From a virus, in IMG/VR virus record IMGVR_UViG_3300033149_001173, positions 1-50,355 of that record: a stretch of DNA of 50,355 nucleotides, one strand, 5' to 3'. A model generated the notes under the pieces. The model was not told where the DNA came from and searched no databases. It saw only the letters and a list, made by a program, of their open reading frames with translations. This document shows positions 13,141 through 21,755 of this stretch, piece after piece (position 1 is the first letter of the stretch; each line of letters opens with the position of its first letter). A program made the translations under genes and the position numbers.

Positions 13141-13233
13141 ATGCTCTATCTCGGCTTGGCGGTTGTGTGTGTGCCTTATGCTATCATGTTGATAGCAGGG
13201 CTAATCTACGATGCTCAGAAGCGGAAAGGATAG
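13141..13233 (+). CDS. 30-aa single-span membrane peptide
   Basis: A hydrophobic span starts MLYLGLAVVCVPYAIM and ends with the basic tail DAQKRKG. AAGGAGCCTAGCA precedes ATG 13141. It is one of two tiny membrane peptides in this operon. Confidence 0.55.
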   Translation: MLYLGLAVVCVPYAIMLIAGLIYDAQKRKG

Positions 13234-13289
13234 GTTATGCTAGCAAGTTTCGCAAGGCTATGGGTGCTCCACTAATAGGAGGGTAACAT

Positions 13290-13391
13290 ATGCTAGCAAT
13301 CATGCTTATCTTGGCCCCTATCACTGCGTTAGTGATTGTGGGCGTAGTGGCAGAGTGGGGGCATGACCCGCGTATTAACCCTTGGGCGTAA
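13290..13391 (+). CDS. 33-aa single-span membrane peptide
   Basis: The sequence begins MLAIMLILAPITALVIVG and ends in a short polar tail. ATG 13290 follows AGGAGGGTAACAT. A 12-codon frame at 13237-13275 (MLASFARLWVLH) sits just upstream with its own AAAGGA and could act as a leader peptide; I do not call it as a gene. Confidence 0.55.
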   Translation: MLAIMLILAPITALVIVGVVAEWGHDPRINPWA

Positions 13392-13402
13392 GGAGGCATG
13401 CC

Positions 13403-13594
13403 GTGAAATTGCACATCGAGATTGATTGTGACCGCTACGGTCACAATTGGCCTGCCGAGATTAAGCGGGTGCTCGCAAGGTTCGCGCACGAAATCCCGCA
13501 GCATCCACAAGACGATTGGGAGGGCAAGGGGCTTGTGTTGTGGGACGCGGCAGGCGCTTGCGAGTGTGGCAAAGTGTACGTGACAAGGGACTAG
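13403..13594 (+). CDS. 63-aa protein starting at GTG
   Basis: GTG 13403 follows AAGGAGGCATGCC; the ATG in that spacer stops at once, so GTG is the practical start. The protein has a CxC pair near its end (ACECGKVYV) and several His residues, which might bind metal. Function unknown. Confidence 0.6.
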   Translation: MKLHIEIDCDRYGHNWPAEIKRVLARFAHEIPQHPQDDWEGKGLVLWDAAGACECGKVYVTRD

Positions 13595-13615
13595 TCAATG
13601 TTAAGGGGCCTAATC

Positions 13616-13780
13616 ATGGACGATAGACAATTGACACAATTCGTAAGAGAACTGAAACATGCATTGACGTATGAAGCGGAAATGGCAAGGGAGATTGACG
13701 AAAACTGGGAGCGCGAGAAAACGTTTCTCGACGCCAGAAAGATAGTCGAGAATCTGGCAAGGGATTACGTGGGAGCCTAA
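13616..13780 (+). CDS. 54-aa helical acidic protein
   Basis: ATG 13616 is preceded by AAGGGGCCTAATC. The product is helical with alternating acidic and basic residues and no hydrophobic span. It belongs to the same start-module series (GCCTAATCATG) as its neighbours. Function unknown. Confidence 0.55.
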   Translation: MDDRQLTQFVRELKHALTYEAEMAREIDENWEREKTFLDARKIVENLARDYVGA

Positions 13781-13782
13781 TC

Positions 13783-13968
13783 ATGCACAATCGACTTGAC
13801 GCGCTTAGGACTGCTGCGGCGTTAGAATCCTATGCCGCACGCCTGCGGCGTAGGGCAAGGGTTCTAGGTCGCACAACCGATGTGCGGCCGCTAATCCGAT
13901 TAGCCGACAGGGACGTGGCCCTGGCATCGGCTATTCGGTCCAGTAGGGCAACCGTTAATCAAGACTAG
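13783..13968 (+). CDS. 61-aa arginine-rich protein, last gene of the operon
   Basis: ATG 13783 follows GGGAGCCTAATC, 2 bp past the preceding stop. The protein is very basic (LRRRARVLGR) and helical, so binding to nucleic acid is plausible. The operon ends 50 bp later at a strong terminator. Confidence 0.55.
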   Translation: MHNRLDALRTAAALESYAARLRRRARVLGRTTDVRPLIRLADRDVALASAIRSSRATVNQD

Positions 13969-14017
13969 AGGATGGAGTGGCTAAGCCCGTCCAGCACTGA
14001 GGATAACTAGTATATCT

Positions 14018-14056
14018 AATCCCCTGCACCTGTTATGGGTGTGGGGGATTTTTTTT
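14018..14056 (+). terminator. Rho-independent terminator
   Basis: AATCCCCTGCACC pairs with GGGTGTGGGGGATT around a short loop, and an unbroken T-run follows (14049-14056). It closes the GC-rich operon. Confidence 0.9.
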
Positions 14057-14090
14057 GCGCTATGATATGCAGATGTTAAGATGGGCAATA

Positions 14091-14192
14091 TGTGCAGTGT
14101 GATAAGGTGTGCAATGTGATAAGATGTGCGTTCTAATTGCACATACAATCTAATCACGCATGGGTTATAATCAGATGTGCAATGTGATAAGA
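14091..14192. repeat. Iteron-like 17-bp repeats
   Basis: TGTGCAGTGTGATAAGG (14091-14107) and TGTGCAATGTGATAAGA (14108-14124) stand in tandem, followed by a partial unit. A third copy lies at 14176-14192. An inverted partial copy lies between them. The spacing and the noncoding position suggest protein binding, for instance by a replication initiator. Confidence 0.7.
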
Positions 14193-14463
14193 TATGCACT
14201 ATAATGAATTGTATTGGAACCAAGATATGTAGATATGTAGACGTGAGTCGCCCAGTTCTCCGCAAAATTAATCCTCGCGTGTGTGTAGAAATAAAAAATT
14301 TTTACATTACACACGTGTGTAGAGAAATTATTAAACTTAGTTCAAAATCATTACACTTTGGTTAAATCTACAATAATCATTACACTATGATACTTCTTTT
14401 CCAATTAGTCTTATTTTAGTTAACCGGGTTATTTAAAAAAATTTCCATATTTTCCCGTGCGTA
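14193..14463. other. AT-rich intergenic region, no gene seen
   Basis: About 270 bp with two copies of AATCATTACACT (near 14347 and 14376) and several A/T runs, between the iteron-like repeats and the end of a small leftward gene. No reading frame with a ribosome site was found. Confidence 0.4.
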
Positions 14464-14565
14464 CTAAAACTTAAACAGGTTCTTAAAGATTAACCTTAAA
14501 TCCTTAAAAATTGGGTAAGCCCCACAAGTAATAATTGTCAAAAATAACCACTTGAGCATTTTCAT
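14464..14565 (-). CDS. 33-aa membrane-associated peptide
   Basis: ATG 14565 overlaps the stop of the upstream gene (ATGA), with AAAGGAA as ribosome site. The peptide starts MKMLKWLFLTIITCGAY, hydrophobic with a basic edge, and continues as an amphipathic helix rich in Phe, Leu and Lys. Translation is probably coupled to the 96-aa gene. Function unknown. Confidence 0.5.
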   Translation of the reverse strand: MKMLKWLFLTIITCGAYPIFKDLRLIFKNLFKF

Positions 14566-14852
14566 TTCCTTTCTTTATTTGATTTTCCCAATTTCTTTTT
14601 ATTCTTATCAAAGTTCTCTCGAAATTGTTTTATTCTGTCAATTTCTTCCTTAGTCGTTGTGCCTACATTAAACCAACGATATTCACGTTTCTTTTGTTTA
14701 CCACCTTTGTTATAATACCAATCGTGTAGTCGTTCTCTATTACACTGATTACAAATACTATCTTTACCTGATTTGCAATTTTTATTAGATGCAAATTCTT
14801 TCAATAACTTGACTTTCTTACAAATTCTACACTTTCTCGTTTTTGGTTTCAT
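14562..14852 (-). CDS. Zinc-binding phage protein, 96 aa
   Basis: CRICKKVKLLKEFASNK and CNQCNRERLHDW supply two CxxC knuckles separated by about 22 residues. This is the pattern of the zinc module found in phage proteins related to recombination endonuclease VII and HNH enzymes. The catalytic HNH residues are not evident, so I call only a zinc-binding, probably nucleic-acid-contacting protein. It has its own promoter and is transcribed against the direction of the structural operon. Confidence 0.7.
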   Translation of the reverse strand: MKPKTRKCRICKKVKLLKEFASNKNCKSGKDSICNQCNRERLHDWYYNKGGKQKKREYRWFNVGTTTKEEIDRIKQFRENFDKNKKKLGKSNKERK

Positions 14853-14882
14853 TGTGTTAGCATTATCCTTTCCTTATACTAT

Positions 14883-14911
14883 ATTGTACGGTTCCGGGGG
14901 CAAAAAGTCAA
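14883..14911 (-). promoter_or_regulatory. Leftward sigma70-type promoter
   Basis: On the minus strand TTGACT (14906-14911) and TACAAT (14883-14888) are 17 nt apart. Gene 14562-14852 starts about 30 bp further on. Confidence 0.8.
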
Positions 14912-14960
14912 GGAAAATTCCAGAATTTTTTTAGAAAAATGTTCTACGAATGCCATTAAG

Positions 14961-14996
14961 TATATAGGAGAGACTATATTTTATCTTTTCTATATA
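14961..14996 (+). promoter_or_regulatory. Inverted repeat upstream of structural operon
   Basis: TATATAG (14961-14967) and CTATATA (14990-14996) flank an AT-rich core with a TATA-like step. No clear -35 box is present, so this may be a late promoter needing a phage activator, or an operator. Confidence 0.4.
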
Positions 14997-15009
14997 TGGA
15001 AAGCGAGCG

Positions 15010-15273
15010 GTGGAAGAAAATCCTGTTATAAAGATGAGTGCATTCGTCAGGGATGTGACTCCTGAAGGTGCGAATTTTCGAGAGTACGAATCCGCAAAGG
15101 ATGTTTTTTTGTTAAAGTTAATTTTTAATGACGTTATTTATGAATATGTATGTTTAACTGGTAATGCAAAGATTAATAAAGTAAATGAATTAAAGAAACA
15201 AGGTTTCATTATTAATGACGAGGATGAAACAACTAAAGTTCTTAAATTTCTAAAACAAGAAACCGATGCCTAA
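15010..15273 (+). CDS. Hypothetical protein, first gene of the structural operon
   Basis: The frame can start at GTG 15010 or ATG 15034; neither has a strong ribosome site. The 87-residue product is small and alpha/beta, ending in a charged helix. It overlaps the next gene by 8 nt. Function unknown. Confidence 0.55.
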   Translation: MEENPVIKMSAFVRDVTPEGANFREYESAKDVFLLKLIFNDVIYEYVCLTGNAKINKVNELKKQGFIINDEDETTKVLKFLKQETDA

Positions 15274-15526
15274 AACGTATTTCAGCCCTGGTGAAAGAAT
15301 CAAAGTAAATAATAATACGACCTTTGAGGGTTCGGAGTCTATGGATTACAAATTTGCCGGGTTAGTTGGTAAGGTAGAAAAATCAGGACATAACCTACTT
15401 AGTGTTATATTTGATAAAAAAGACTTCTCAGGCAATAATATTACCGGATTAATTTGGAAATGGAACTGTACAAAGGAGAAGAAAGATTCCGCTGCCAAAA
15501 CCTCGAAAAAACGAACAAAAAGATGA
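15266..15526 (+). CDS. SH3-like small protein, 86 aa
   Basis: A beta-rich body (FSPGERIKVNNNTTFEG, then FAGLVGKVEKSG) is followed by a Lys-rich tail KKRTKR. The first half resembles small barrel domains of the KOW/SH3 type. Its last 41 nt are shared with the next gene in another frame. Function unknown; fold inferred. Confidence 0.6.
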   Translation: MPKTYFSPGERIKVNNNTTFEGSESMDYKFAGLVGKVEKSGHNLLSVIFDKKDFSGNNITGLIWKWNCTKEKKDSAAKTSKKRTKR

Positions 15527-15701
15527 ATTTATCAGTCGTTGTATGAGTAACGATAACGTCCGTTCCGAGTTTGATAATCAGAAGCAACGAGTAGGTTATT
15601 GTTACGGTGCTTGGAGAAACAAAAAGAATAAGATGCTTAAAGAGTTATTGTTGGATGCTGCTGATAAACTGGACAGTTTAAAAGAAGGGAGTGAAACATG
15701 A
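15486..15701 (+). CDS. Conserved phage head-region protein, apparent ATT start
   Basis: The frame encodes PKPRKNEQKDEFISRCM near its N-terminus, then SEFDNQKQRVGYCYGAW. These are hallmarks of a small protein often found beside phage portal, protease and capsid genes. Those proteins usually begin Met-Pro-x-Pro-Lys-Pro. Here the equivalent first codon is ATT 15486 (ATT CCG CTG CCA AAA CCT), 7 nt behind a perfect AAGGAG. Upstream the frame is open only to 15453 and has no ATG, GTG or TTG. Initiation at ATT, or a frameshift from the overlapping gene, is therefore needed. Its stop overlaps the next ATG. Confidence 0.75.
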   Translation: MPLPKPRKNEQKDEFISRCMSNDNVRSEFDNQKQRVGYCYGAWRNKKNKMLKELLLDAADKLDSLKEGSET

Positions 15702-15949
15702 AATCAGTAATTATTACAATAGTGAGTATGTCATTAATCCTTTTATCACTTGGTTGCAGCCCTGCTCAAACACGTGATTATGGCGTTCAAGGATACCGAT
15801 TGTATACTAATTGGATTGCCGATAGTCCTTATTGGCCTGATGATGTTGAGCGATTAACCGATGAACAAGTTGATGCTTTTGCCAAGGCTTCTTGGGCAGA
15901 ACATGAACGTGTTTATAATTGGGTAGATGAACAATTAAAAGATGATTAA
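15698..15949 (+). CDS. Putative lipoprotein, 83 aa
   Basis: A signal peptide (MKSVIITIVSMSLILLSLG) ends at a lipobox LSLGC, so Cys20 would be lipidated and the mature protein anchored on the membrane. The remainder is acidic and aromatic. Within a structural operon it may act in lysis, superinfection exclusion or the cell surface. Its start overlaps the previous stop (ATGA). Confidence 0.7.
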   Translation: MKSVIITIVSMSLILLSLGCSPAQTRDYGVQGYRLYTNWIADSPYWPDDVERLTDEQVDAFAKASWAEHERVYNWVDEQLKDD

Positions 15950-16088
15950 ATAAAATTATTAGTAGAATGAAGAGGCTTAACGGCGCTTTTCAGAGACTAT
16001 GCTGTAATGACTACAGGATGGTTTTCTTTATATCTGATTAAAATAATTAGAATTGATTTTAATAGATATTGATAAATAGGAGAAAAAT

Positions 16089-17285
<1,197 letters not shown>

Positions 17286-17311
17286 ACTAGATATAATATT
17301 AGGAGAAAATA

Positions 17312-18427
17312 ATGAAGATTTCTAAGAAATCAAAAAATAAAATTCGTAAACGCCTTATTGCTAAGATGGAAAAGGCTATGCAAGAACGTATTAAGGCTAC
17401 TGCAAAACGCAAGAGTTCTGAACCTGAGTTTGAAAATCAGGAGTTTGACTCTAACGATAAAGAACAAATGGCCAAGTTTTATCGTGGTGCTTTAACTGGT
17501 GATTGGCGTTCTGCTAATGCACAGTATAAGTTATATAAACGATTAAACAAGGCTCAGGCTGAAGGGTTGGGTACTACCGGTGGTTTCTTGGTTCCCCCAG
17601 AACAAGACCGCACGCTTATCGAGTATATTCGTGCCAAAACCGTTGTGCGTGGTATGCCGGGGATTCGTACTTACAACATGAAATCGAATATCCTGGAAAT
17701 GCCCCGCATGGATTCCGGCGCTACTGCTTCTTGGGGTGCTGAGAATACAGCAATTACTTCAAGTGCCGTTAATTTCGGTCAAGTTCAGATGATTCTGCGT
17801 AAGTGCGTTGGGTTAGTTCGTATTTCCAATGAACTTATTGAAGATGCGGACCCAAGCATTGTTGATATGATTAATCGTGACTTAACCGAGGAAGTTGCAA
17901 AACGTGTTGATATCGGCTTACTAGAGGGTACTGGTGGTGATCAACCTCTTGGTATTTATTATCAACCACGTATTAACTGGACTGACCTTGGTTCTTCCCC
18001 TGATTTTGATGATTTTTATGATGCTTTATATCAGGTACGTTTACATAATCACGAAGTTAATGCATGGGTGAGCCACCCACGGCTAGAAAATACACTGCTT
18101 AAGTTACGCACTGGTGATTCCCAATATCTGCGTCCTTACGTTGAGGGCGTTTCCGGGAATGAGCCACGACTACCGCGATTAATGGGCTTGCCTATTTATT
18201 ACACTACTAATATTCCTATTACTGGCCGTGATTCAACTGATGATTCTTATTGCATTGGTGCCGACTGGTCACAAATTATAATTGGGGATCATAACGGATT
18301 AAGACTAGAAGCCAGCCGTGAAGATCGATTTGAATATGATCAAACAACTGTTCGCGCAGTTTATCGAGTTGGTATTATGTTACGACATCCAGAAGCAGTC
18401 GTTCTAATTAAGGGCATTGATGCTTAA
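17312..18427 (+). CDS. Major capsid protein, HK97 fold
   Basis: After a charged helical N-terminal segment (about residues 1-85) the protein shows GLGTTGGFLVPPEQ, the usual entry to the HK97 fold in phage_capsid-family proteins. VRISNELIEDADPSIVDMI and EGTGGDQPLGI follow, also typical of the family. The length of 371 residues fits, and the charged N-terminal arm may be a delta domain that is cleaved off. AGGAGAAAATA precedes ATG 17312. It will form the icosahedral shell. Confidence 0.92.
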   Translation: MKISKKSKNKIRKRLIAKMEKAMQERIKATAKRKSSEPEFENQEFDSNDKEQMAKFYRGALTGDWRSANAQYKLYKRLNKAQAEGLGTTGGFLVPPEQDRTLIEYIRAKTVVRGMPGIRTYNMKSNILEMPRMDSGATASWGAENTAITSSAVNFGQVQMILRKCVGLVRISNELIEDADPSIVDMINRDLTEEVAKRVDIGLLEGTGGDQPLGIYYQPRINWTDLGSSPDFDDFYDALYQVRLHNHEVNAWVSHPRLENTLLKLRTGDSQYLRPYVEGVSGNEPRLPRLMGLPIYYTTNIPITGRDSTDDSYCIGADWSQIIIGDHNGLRLEASREDRFEYDQTTVRAVYRVGIMLRHPEAVVLIKGIDA

Positions 18428-18471
18428 GAATAGCATCATTAACTAAGAAAAAGATATGGAGGTATAATATA

Positions 18472-18933
18472 ATGGCTTTCGACCTATATTCTAAATCAAG
18501 AACTGTTGACTTTGGTGGTGCTGCTACTACTCCAAATGCCGCTGTTTGGGGTAGTGAAATGTTTATTGGTGATGCTTATGACGGCATTCTTTATGTTAAT
18601 CTTGAGAGTGCTAGTGATGAGATGTCCAATATATCCGTGCGTGTTAGCGCAACTAGTGATTTCAATGCTAGTGCTGCTACTTGTGCCAGTGCCGCAGTTA
18701 ATGCTATAGTTTCAGATTGTGTTGGCACACCAACAATTACTGGTGGTAAAATTAATGCTAGTGATGGTGTGGCAGACGCACAATATGTGTTTTATGTCAG
18801 CAAACTGAAACCATTTGTGAAGATTTATGGTGCTGGTGACTCCGGTGAAAATGGAGAGATGACAGCAGTTCTAGTTGCTACCAATCTCGGTGAAGCACCA
18901 CACAAATATAGTGATGTTGTTGCTACTTACTAG
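18472..18933 (+). CDS. Probable head decoration or minor structural protein
   Basis: A 153-residue, Ala/Ser/Thr-rich, beta-strand-rich protein with no charged tail and no signal peptide. It lies directly behind the major capsid gene, where decoration proteins are usual, and has a strong ribosome site GGAGGTATAATATA. A string of small residues near the middle (AATCASAAVNAIVSDC) resembles a self-assembling structural protein. Assignment is by position and composition only. Confidence 0.55.
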   Translation: MAFDLYSKSRTVDFGGAATTPNAAVWGSEMFIGDAYDGILYVNLESASDEMSNISVRVSATSDFNASAATCASAAVNAIVSDCVGTPTITGGKINASDGVADAQYVFYVSKLKPFVKIYGAGDSGENGEMTAVLVATNLGEAPHKYSDVVATY

Positions 18934-18957
18934 TAATTAAATAACAATTTCCTTCCT

Positions 18958-19074
18958 CTGTGTTGGATTGATGAAAAGGAGCATCCTTTCATATGAAATG
19001 CAACACAGTTTTCATGGTGAGGAAATAGATAAAGGCTTTCTACTGCTCCTTTCACTTTATCTATTTCCTACCAT
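18958..19074 (+). other. Two strong hairpins with complementary loops
   Basis: CTGTGTTG (18958-18965) pairs with CAACACAG (19001-19008), with a second stem near ATGAAA...TTTCAT inside. The next hairpin pairs GGAAATAGATAAAG (19021-19034) with 19055-19068 perfectly, and flanking ATGGT/ACCAT extends it past one bulge. The first loop contains AGGAGCA and the second TGCTCCT, so the loops could kiss. No T-run follows. It sits between two virion genes. Confidence 0.7.
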
Positions 19075-19149
19075 ACGATATGAACTAGAGCAATCTCCTA
19101 GATTCATACGTGGAAGGTGAAGAGATGCTAAAAATTAAGGAGAAATATA

Positions 19150-19854
19150 ATGGCTTTAGCCGCAAATAGAAAACAAGGCGCATTACAAGTACAATATAAT
19201 TCTGTAACAATGCGTGACGATAAAAAGTTTTATTTTGGTGATGATTGGGATGTATCATTAGAATATGATGCAAATGGTACTGGTTGTTTATCCATTGATG
19301 GTGGTGATACTCTTGTTGAAGATGGACATTATCTTTACTTTGGTAATGGTAAAGATGGTTCAATTCGAGAAAGTGAATCAACTGTATATACGGCAGGCGC
19401 TTGGGATTTTACCGGCGCTACTACTTTAACAACTCCTATTCCTACTGCTACTGCTGATACCGGTATAAAAACAGAAACGATTACCGTTAGTGCCGCCAGT
19501 ATGATTGATGGTGGTACTACTACTGCAAGTGTTTCTAGCGCATCTAATGTATTTGAAGTTGGTGATTTTGTTTTAGGTTATGCTGCACAAGTGACCGCTG
19601 GTTTCACAGGGGGTGGTAATACTTCTGTTACTGTTGAAGTTGGTGATGGAACTGATACTGATAGGTTTGGCCCTGCTACTGATGCATCGTGCCATACTGC
19701 TGCTGAAATTGGTGGACTTTCACAAGGCATTCCTGTTATTGATGCTGCCAAACCACTTCATGTAACTCTTACTTGTGATAGTGATTTTAGTAGTATTATT
19801 GCTTCTGATGTGGGTTTAATGAATGTTAAGGTATTTTATATTAATGCATTCTAA
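19150..19854 (+). CDS. Putative virion surface protein, 234 aa
   Basis: The N-terminus has FYFGDDWDVSLEYDANGTG, a block seen in phage structural proteins. The rest is Thr/Ser/Gly-rich beta structure, as in head fibres or decoration proteins. It lies between the capsid gene and the carbohydrate island and ends at a terminator. The many Ser and Thr residues could serve as glycosylation sites, which is inference. Confidence 0.6.
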   Translation: MALAANRKQGALQVQYNSVTMRDDKKFYFGDDWDVSLEYDANGTGCLSIDGGDTLVEDGHYLYFGNGKDGSIRESESTVYTAGAWDFTGATTLTTPIPTATADTGIKTETITVSAASMIDGGTTTASVSSASNVFEVGDFVLGYAAQVTAGFTGGGNTSVTVEVGDGTDTDRFGPATDASCHTAAEIGGLSQGIPVIDAAKPLHVTLTCDSDFSSIIASDVGLMNVKVFYINAF

Positions 19855-19868
19855 TATTAATTCATAAT

Positions 19869-19904
19869 AGGTGTAGAGGTGGAGGAGGCCTCTACACCTT
19901 TTTT
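19869..19904 (+). terminator. Rho-independent terminator
   Basis: AGGTGTAGAGG (19869-19879) pairs perfectly with CCTCTACACCT (19889-19899) and a T-run follows. It would reduce transcription from the capsid genes into the carbohydrate island, giving high capsid expression. Confidence 0.85.
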
Positions 19905-19921
19905 AAGAAAGGAGAATAGTT

Positions 19922-20227
19922 ATGGCCAAGAAAACGGAAGTAAAATGTAAAGTTGTTAACAATGGTTATGTAGTTTTCAAGAGTGTTGAAAAGGATGCAG
20001 AAGGTAATGAAAAGGTGGTTCATCACAGTTATAAAGATGGGCAAATATTCATGTGTCCGTTAAAGAAAGCATTAGAATATGCACAAATTCAACCATTTCC
20101 ACTGGTAGAAATTCTTGACGAAGATGAAGATGAAATCCCACCAGAGGTTGAAGAAGATGCAGAAGAAAGTCCAGAAAAAATTACTACAAAAGTAACTGGT
20201 AAAGATGGTATAAACAGAAAAAGTTAG
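19922..20227 (+). CDS. Small acidic-tailed protein, 101 aa
   Basis: A beta-rich first half (KCKVVNNGYVVFKSVEKD) is followed by an acidic stretch DEDEDEIPPEVEEDAEESPE. Proteins of this shape occur near phage capsid genes and may help head completion, but the family is not recognised. AAAGGAGAATAGTT precedes ATG 19922. Confidence 0.55.
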   Translation: MAKKTEVKCKVVNNGYVVFKSVEKDAEGNEKVVHHSYKDGQIFMCPLKKALEYAQIQPFPLVEILDEDEDEIPPEVEEDAEESPEKITTKVTGKDGINRKS

Positions 20228-20232
20228 ATATT

Positions 20233-20247
20233 ATCATTGAAAGGAGA
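20233..20247. repeat. Left copy of 15-bp direct repeat flanking the carbohydrate island
   Basis: ATCATTGAAAGGAGA, identical to 26169-26183. It ends in a ribosome site that now leads only into a 14-codon frame at 20252-20296. Confidence 0.5.
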
Positions 20248-20340
20248 GATAATGTGTTCTTTGACAAGTAAATATGGTAGGAGGATGGTATACTAGTAAT
20301 TAACATTATTAGAAATATGGAATAATTTAAAGGGGCAGAA

Positions 20341-21054
20341 ATGAAAAAGTTAATTGTAACTCGTTGTCATAGACAAAAAGAACATGATATGATTTCTTTA
20401 ACCCATCCCATTCTTGAAAATTATGCAAATAAATGTGGTGCTGACTTTTTAGTTTTGGATGAATTAAAATATTGGGATTTACCAACTGATGATATTTTTC
20501 CAAAAGCCATGTATGCTGTATTTAGATGTAAAGAATTGTTAAATGATTACGATAGAATACTTAATATTGATTCCGATGTGTTGATTACTACAAATTGCCC
20601 AAACTTATTTGAAATTGTTCCATATGATTACATTGGTGGGGTTTGTGAGGATGTAGGTTCCAGAAAACATAATCGAAGACACCTTATTCAGTTAGTTCAA
20701 GAAAGATTTGGGGGAATAGGATGGACATCGGATTTTATAAATGGTGGTTTATGGGTAGTATCAAAACCACATGCTAATATTTTTTCTGCTATTAATGGTG
20801 AACTATGGAATTTATTTGGTTTGGAAATGACACATATAAACTATACTTTACAAAGGTTGGGGCATACTTTATGTAAATTACCGTTCGTATTTAATCATAT
20901 GTCAATGTTTAGTGAACCTTGGAATAATAATGCAGATAGACTAAAGTCCCATATTATTCATTATGCTGGTGGAGCAAAGTTCCCTGGTAATGATAAAGAT
21001 AGGGTTGAGTTGATGAAACAAGATGCTAAACAATTGGGGTTGACAGATGCTTAA
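20341..21054 (+). CDS. Glycosyltransferase, GT8-like GT-A fold
   Basis: The N-terminal Rossmann-like half ends with LNIDSDV, where Asp77-x-Asp79 is the metal- and sugar-nucleotide-binding DxD motif. FINGGLWVVSKP follows and resembles the acceptor loop of GT8-type enzymes. HYAGG near the C-terminus (about residue 215) is the expected metal-binding His. The 237-residue protein would be cytosolic. It opens a run of sugar-modifying genes and overlaps the next gene by 8 nt. Donor and acceptor unknown. Confidence 0.75.
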   Translation: MKKLIVTRCHRQKEHDMISLTHPILENYANKCGADFLVLDELKYWDLPTDDIFPKAMYAVFRCKELLNDYDRILNIDSDVLITTNCPNLFEIVPYDYIGGVCEDVGSRKHNRRHLIQLVQERFGGIGWTSDFINGGLWVVSKPHANIFSAINGELWNLFGLEMTHINYTLQRLGHTLCKLPFVFNHMSMFSEPWNNNADRLKSHIIHYAGGAKFPGNDKDRVELMKQDAKQLGLTDA

Positions 21055-21754
21055 ATTATATCAAATGTTTCATAATAAGGAAACATTTGAACAATGTAGT
21101 AAAGATAAAAGAATCATAAAATTATGTGTAGGGTATGATTTAAGAAACTATGAAAATATAAATGGGGAATTTATTCTAGCAAACGAAGGTAAATACACTC
21201 AAAATCAATTAGTTGAATATCCTGGGTTTTATTGGGCAGCCAACCATATTGACAATGAAAAATATATTGGGTTTAGTGTATATCGACACAACAAAGTATG
21301 TAGGACTAAGAGATCAATAGAACAAGTTGTTTCATTAGATTATGATAACTTATTTCTGAGTACGGGTGTGGTTGCTTTTACTTATCATCCTTGGAATAAT
21401 TTAATAAAACATGATAATATTGTTCACCCTGGTATGTGGGATTTTATAGGGAAGTGGTTGGTTGGAACAAAAAATATAACTGAGAATGAATGGAAAGACA
21501 TTTGCAGAATTTCTTCACAAAAAACAAGTATTCTACGAAATTGTTTTATACTACCAACAAAATTATTCGTTGATTATTTCAGATTTTTGACTGATTTTGT
21601 TGAATATATCGATAAAAATTATAATATTGAAGCATACTCGTTAGATATTAAGGTTCCTGATAGAAATAGGGGGTGGGCTTATTTTTGTGAAAGAATAATA
21701 AATATTTACTTATTACATAGATACGGAAAAGATTTACGAATAGGAATAATTTAA
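21047..21754 (+). CDS. DUF4422-like glycosyltransferase
   Basis: EYPGFYWAANHID then YIGFSVYRHNK, together with the C-terminal NRGWAYFCERIINIYLL, matches the layout of DUF4422 glycosyltransferases. In that family a YIGxxHYRR segment and a Rxx(Y/F)xxER segment are conserved. Here the His-Tyr-Arg-Arg block reads VYRHN, so it is a divergent member. The length of 235 residues is typical. It probably transfers a sugar to a glycan begun by its neighbours. Confidence 0.65.
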   Translation: MLKLYQMFHNKETFEQCSKDKRIIKLCVGYDLRNYENINGEFILANEGKYTQNQLVEYPGFYWAANHIDNEKYIGFSVYRHNKVCRTKRSIEQVVSLDYDNLFLSTGVVAFTYHPWNNLIKHDNIVHPGMWDFIGKWLVGTKNITENEWKDICRISSQKTSILRNCFILPTKLFVDYFRFLTDFVEYIDKNYNIEAYSLDIKVPDRNRGWAYFCERIINIYLLHRYGKDLRIGII

Positions 21755-21755
21755 A

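Noticed and set aside
13237-13275. 12-codon leader peptide MLASFARLWVLH.
   Set aside because: It has a plausible ribosome site, but no attenuator hairpin or special codon run follows, so it is mentioned only under the neighbouring gene.
11630-14192. CRISPR array.
   Set aside because: The repeats are short, degenerate and directly tandem, without unique spacers of constant length, and no cas gene is present.
20252-20296. 14-codon gene with a good ribosome site.
   Set aside because: Too short to support as a gene; treated as a possible remnant at the repeat flanking the carbohydrate island.
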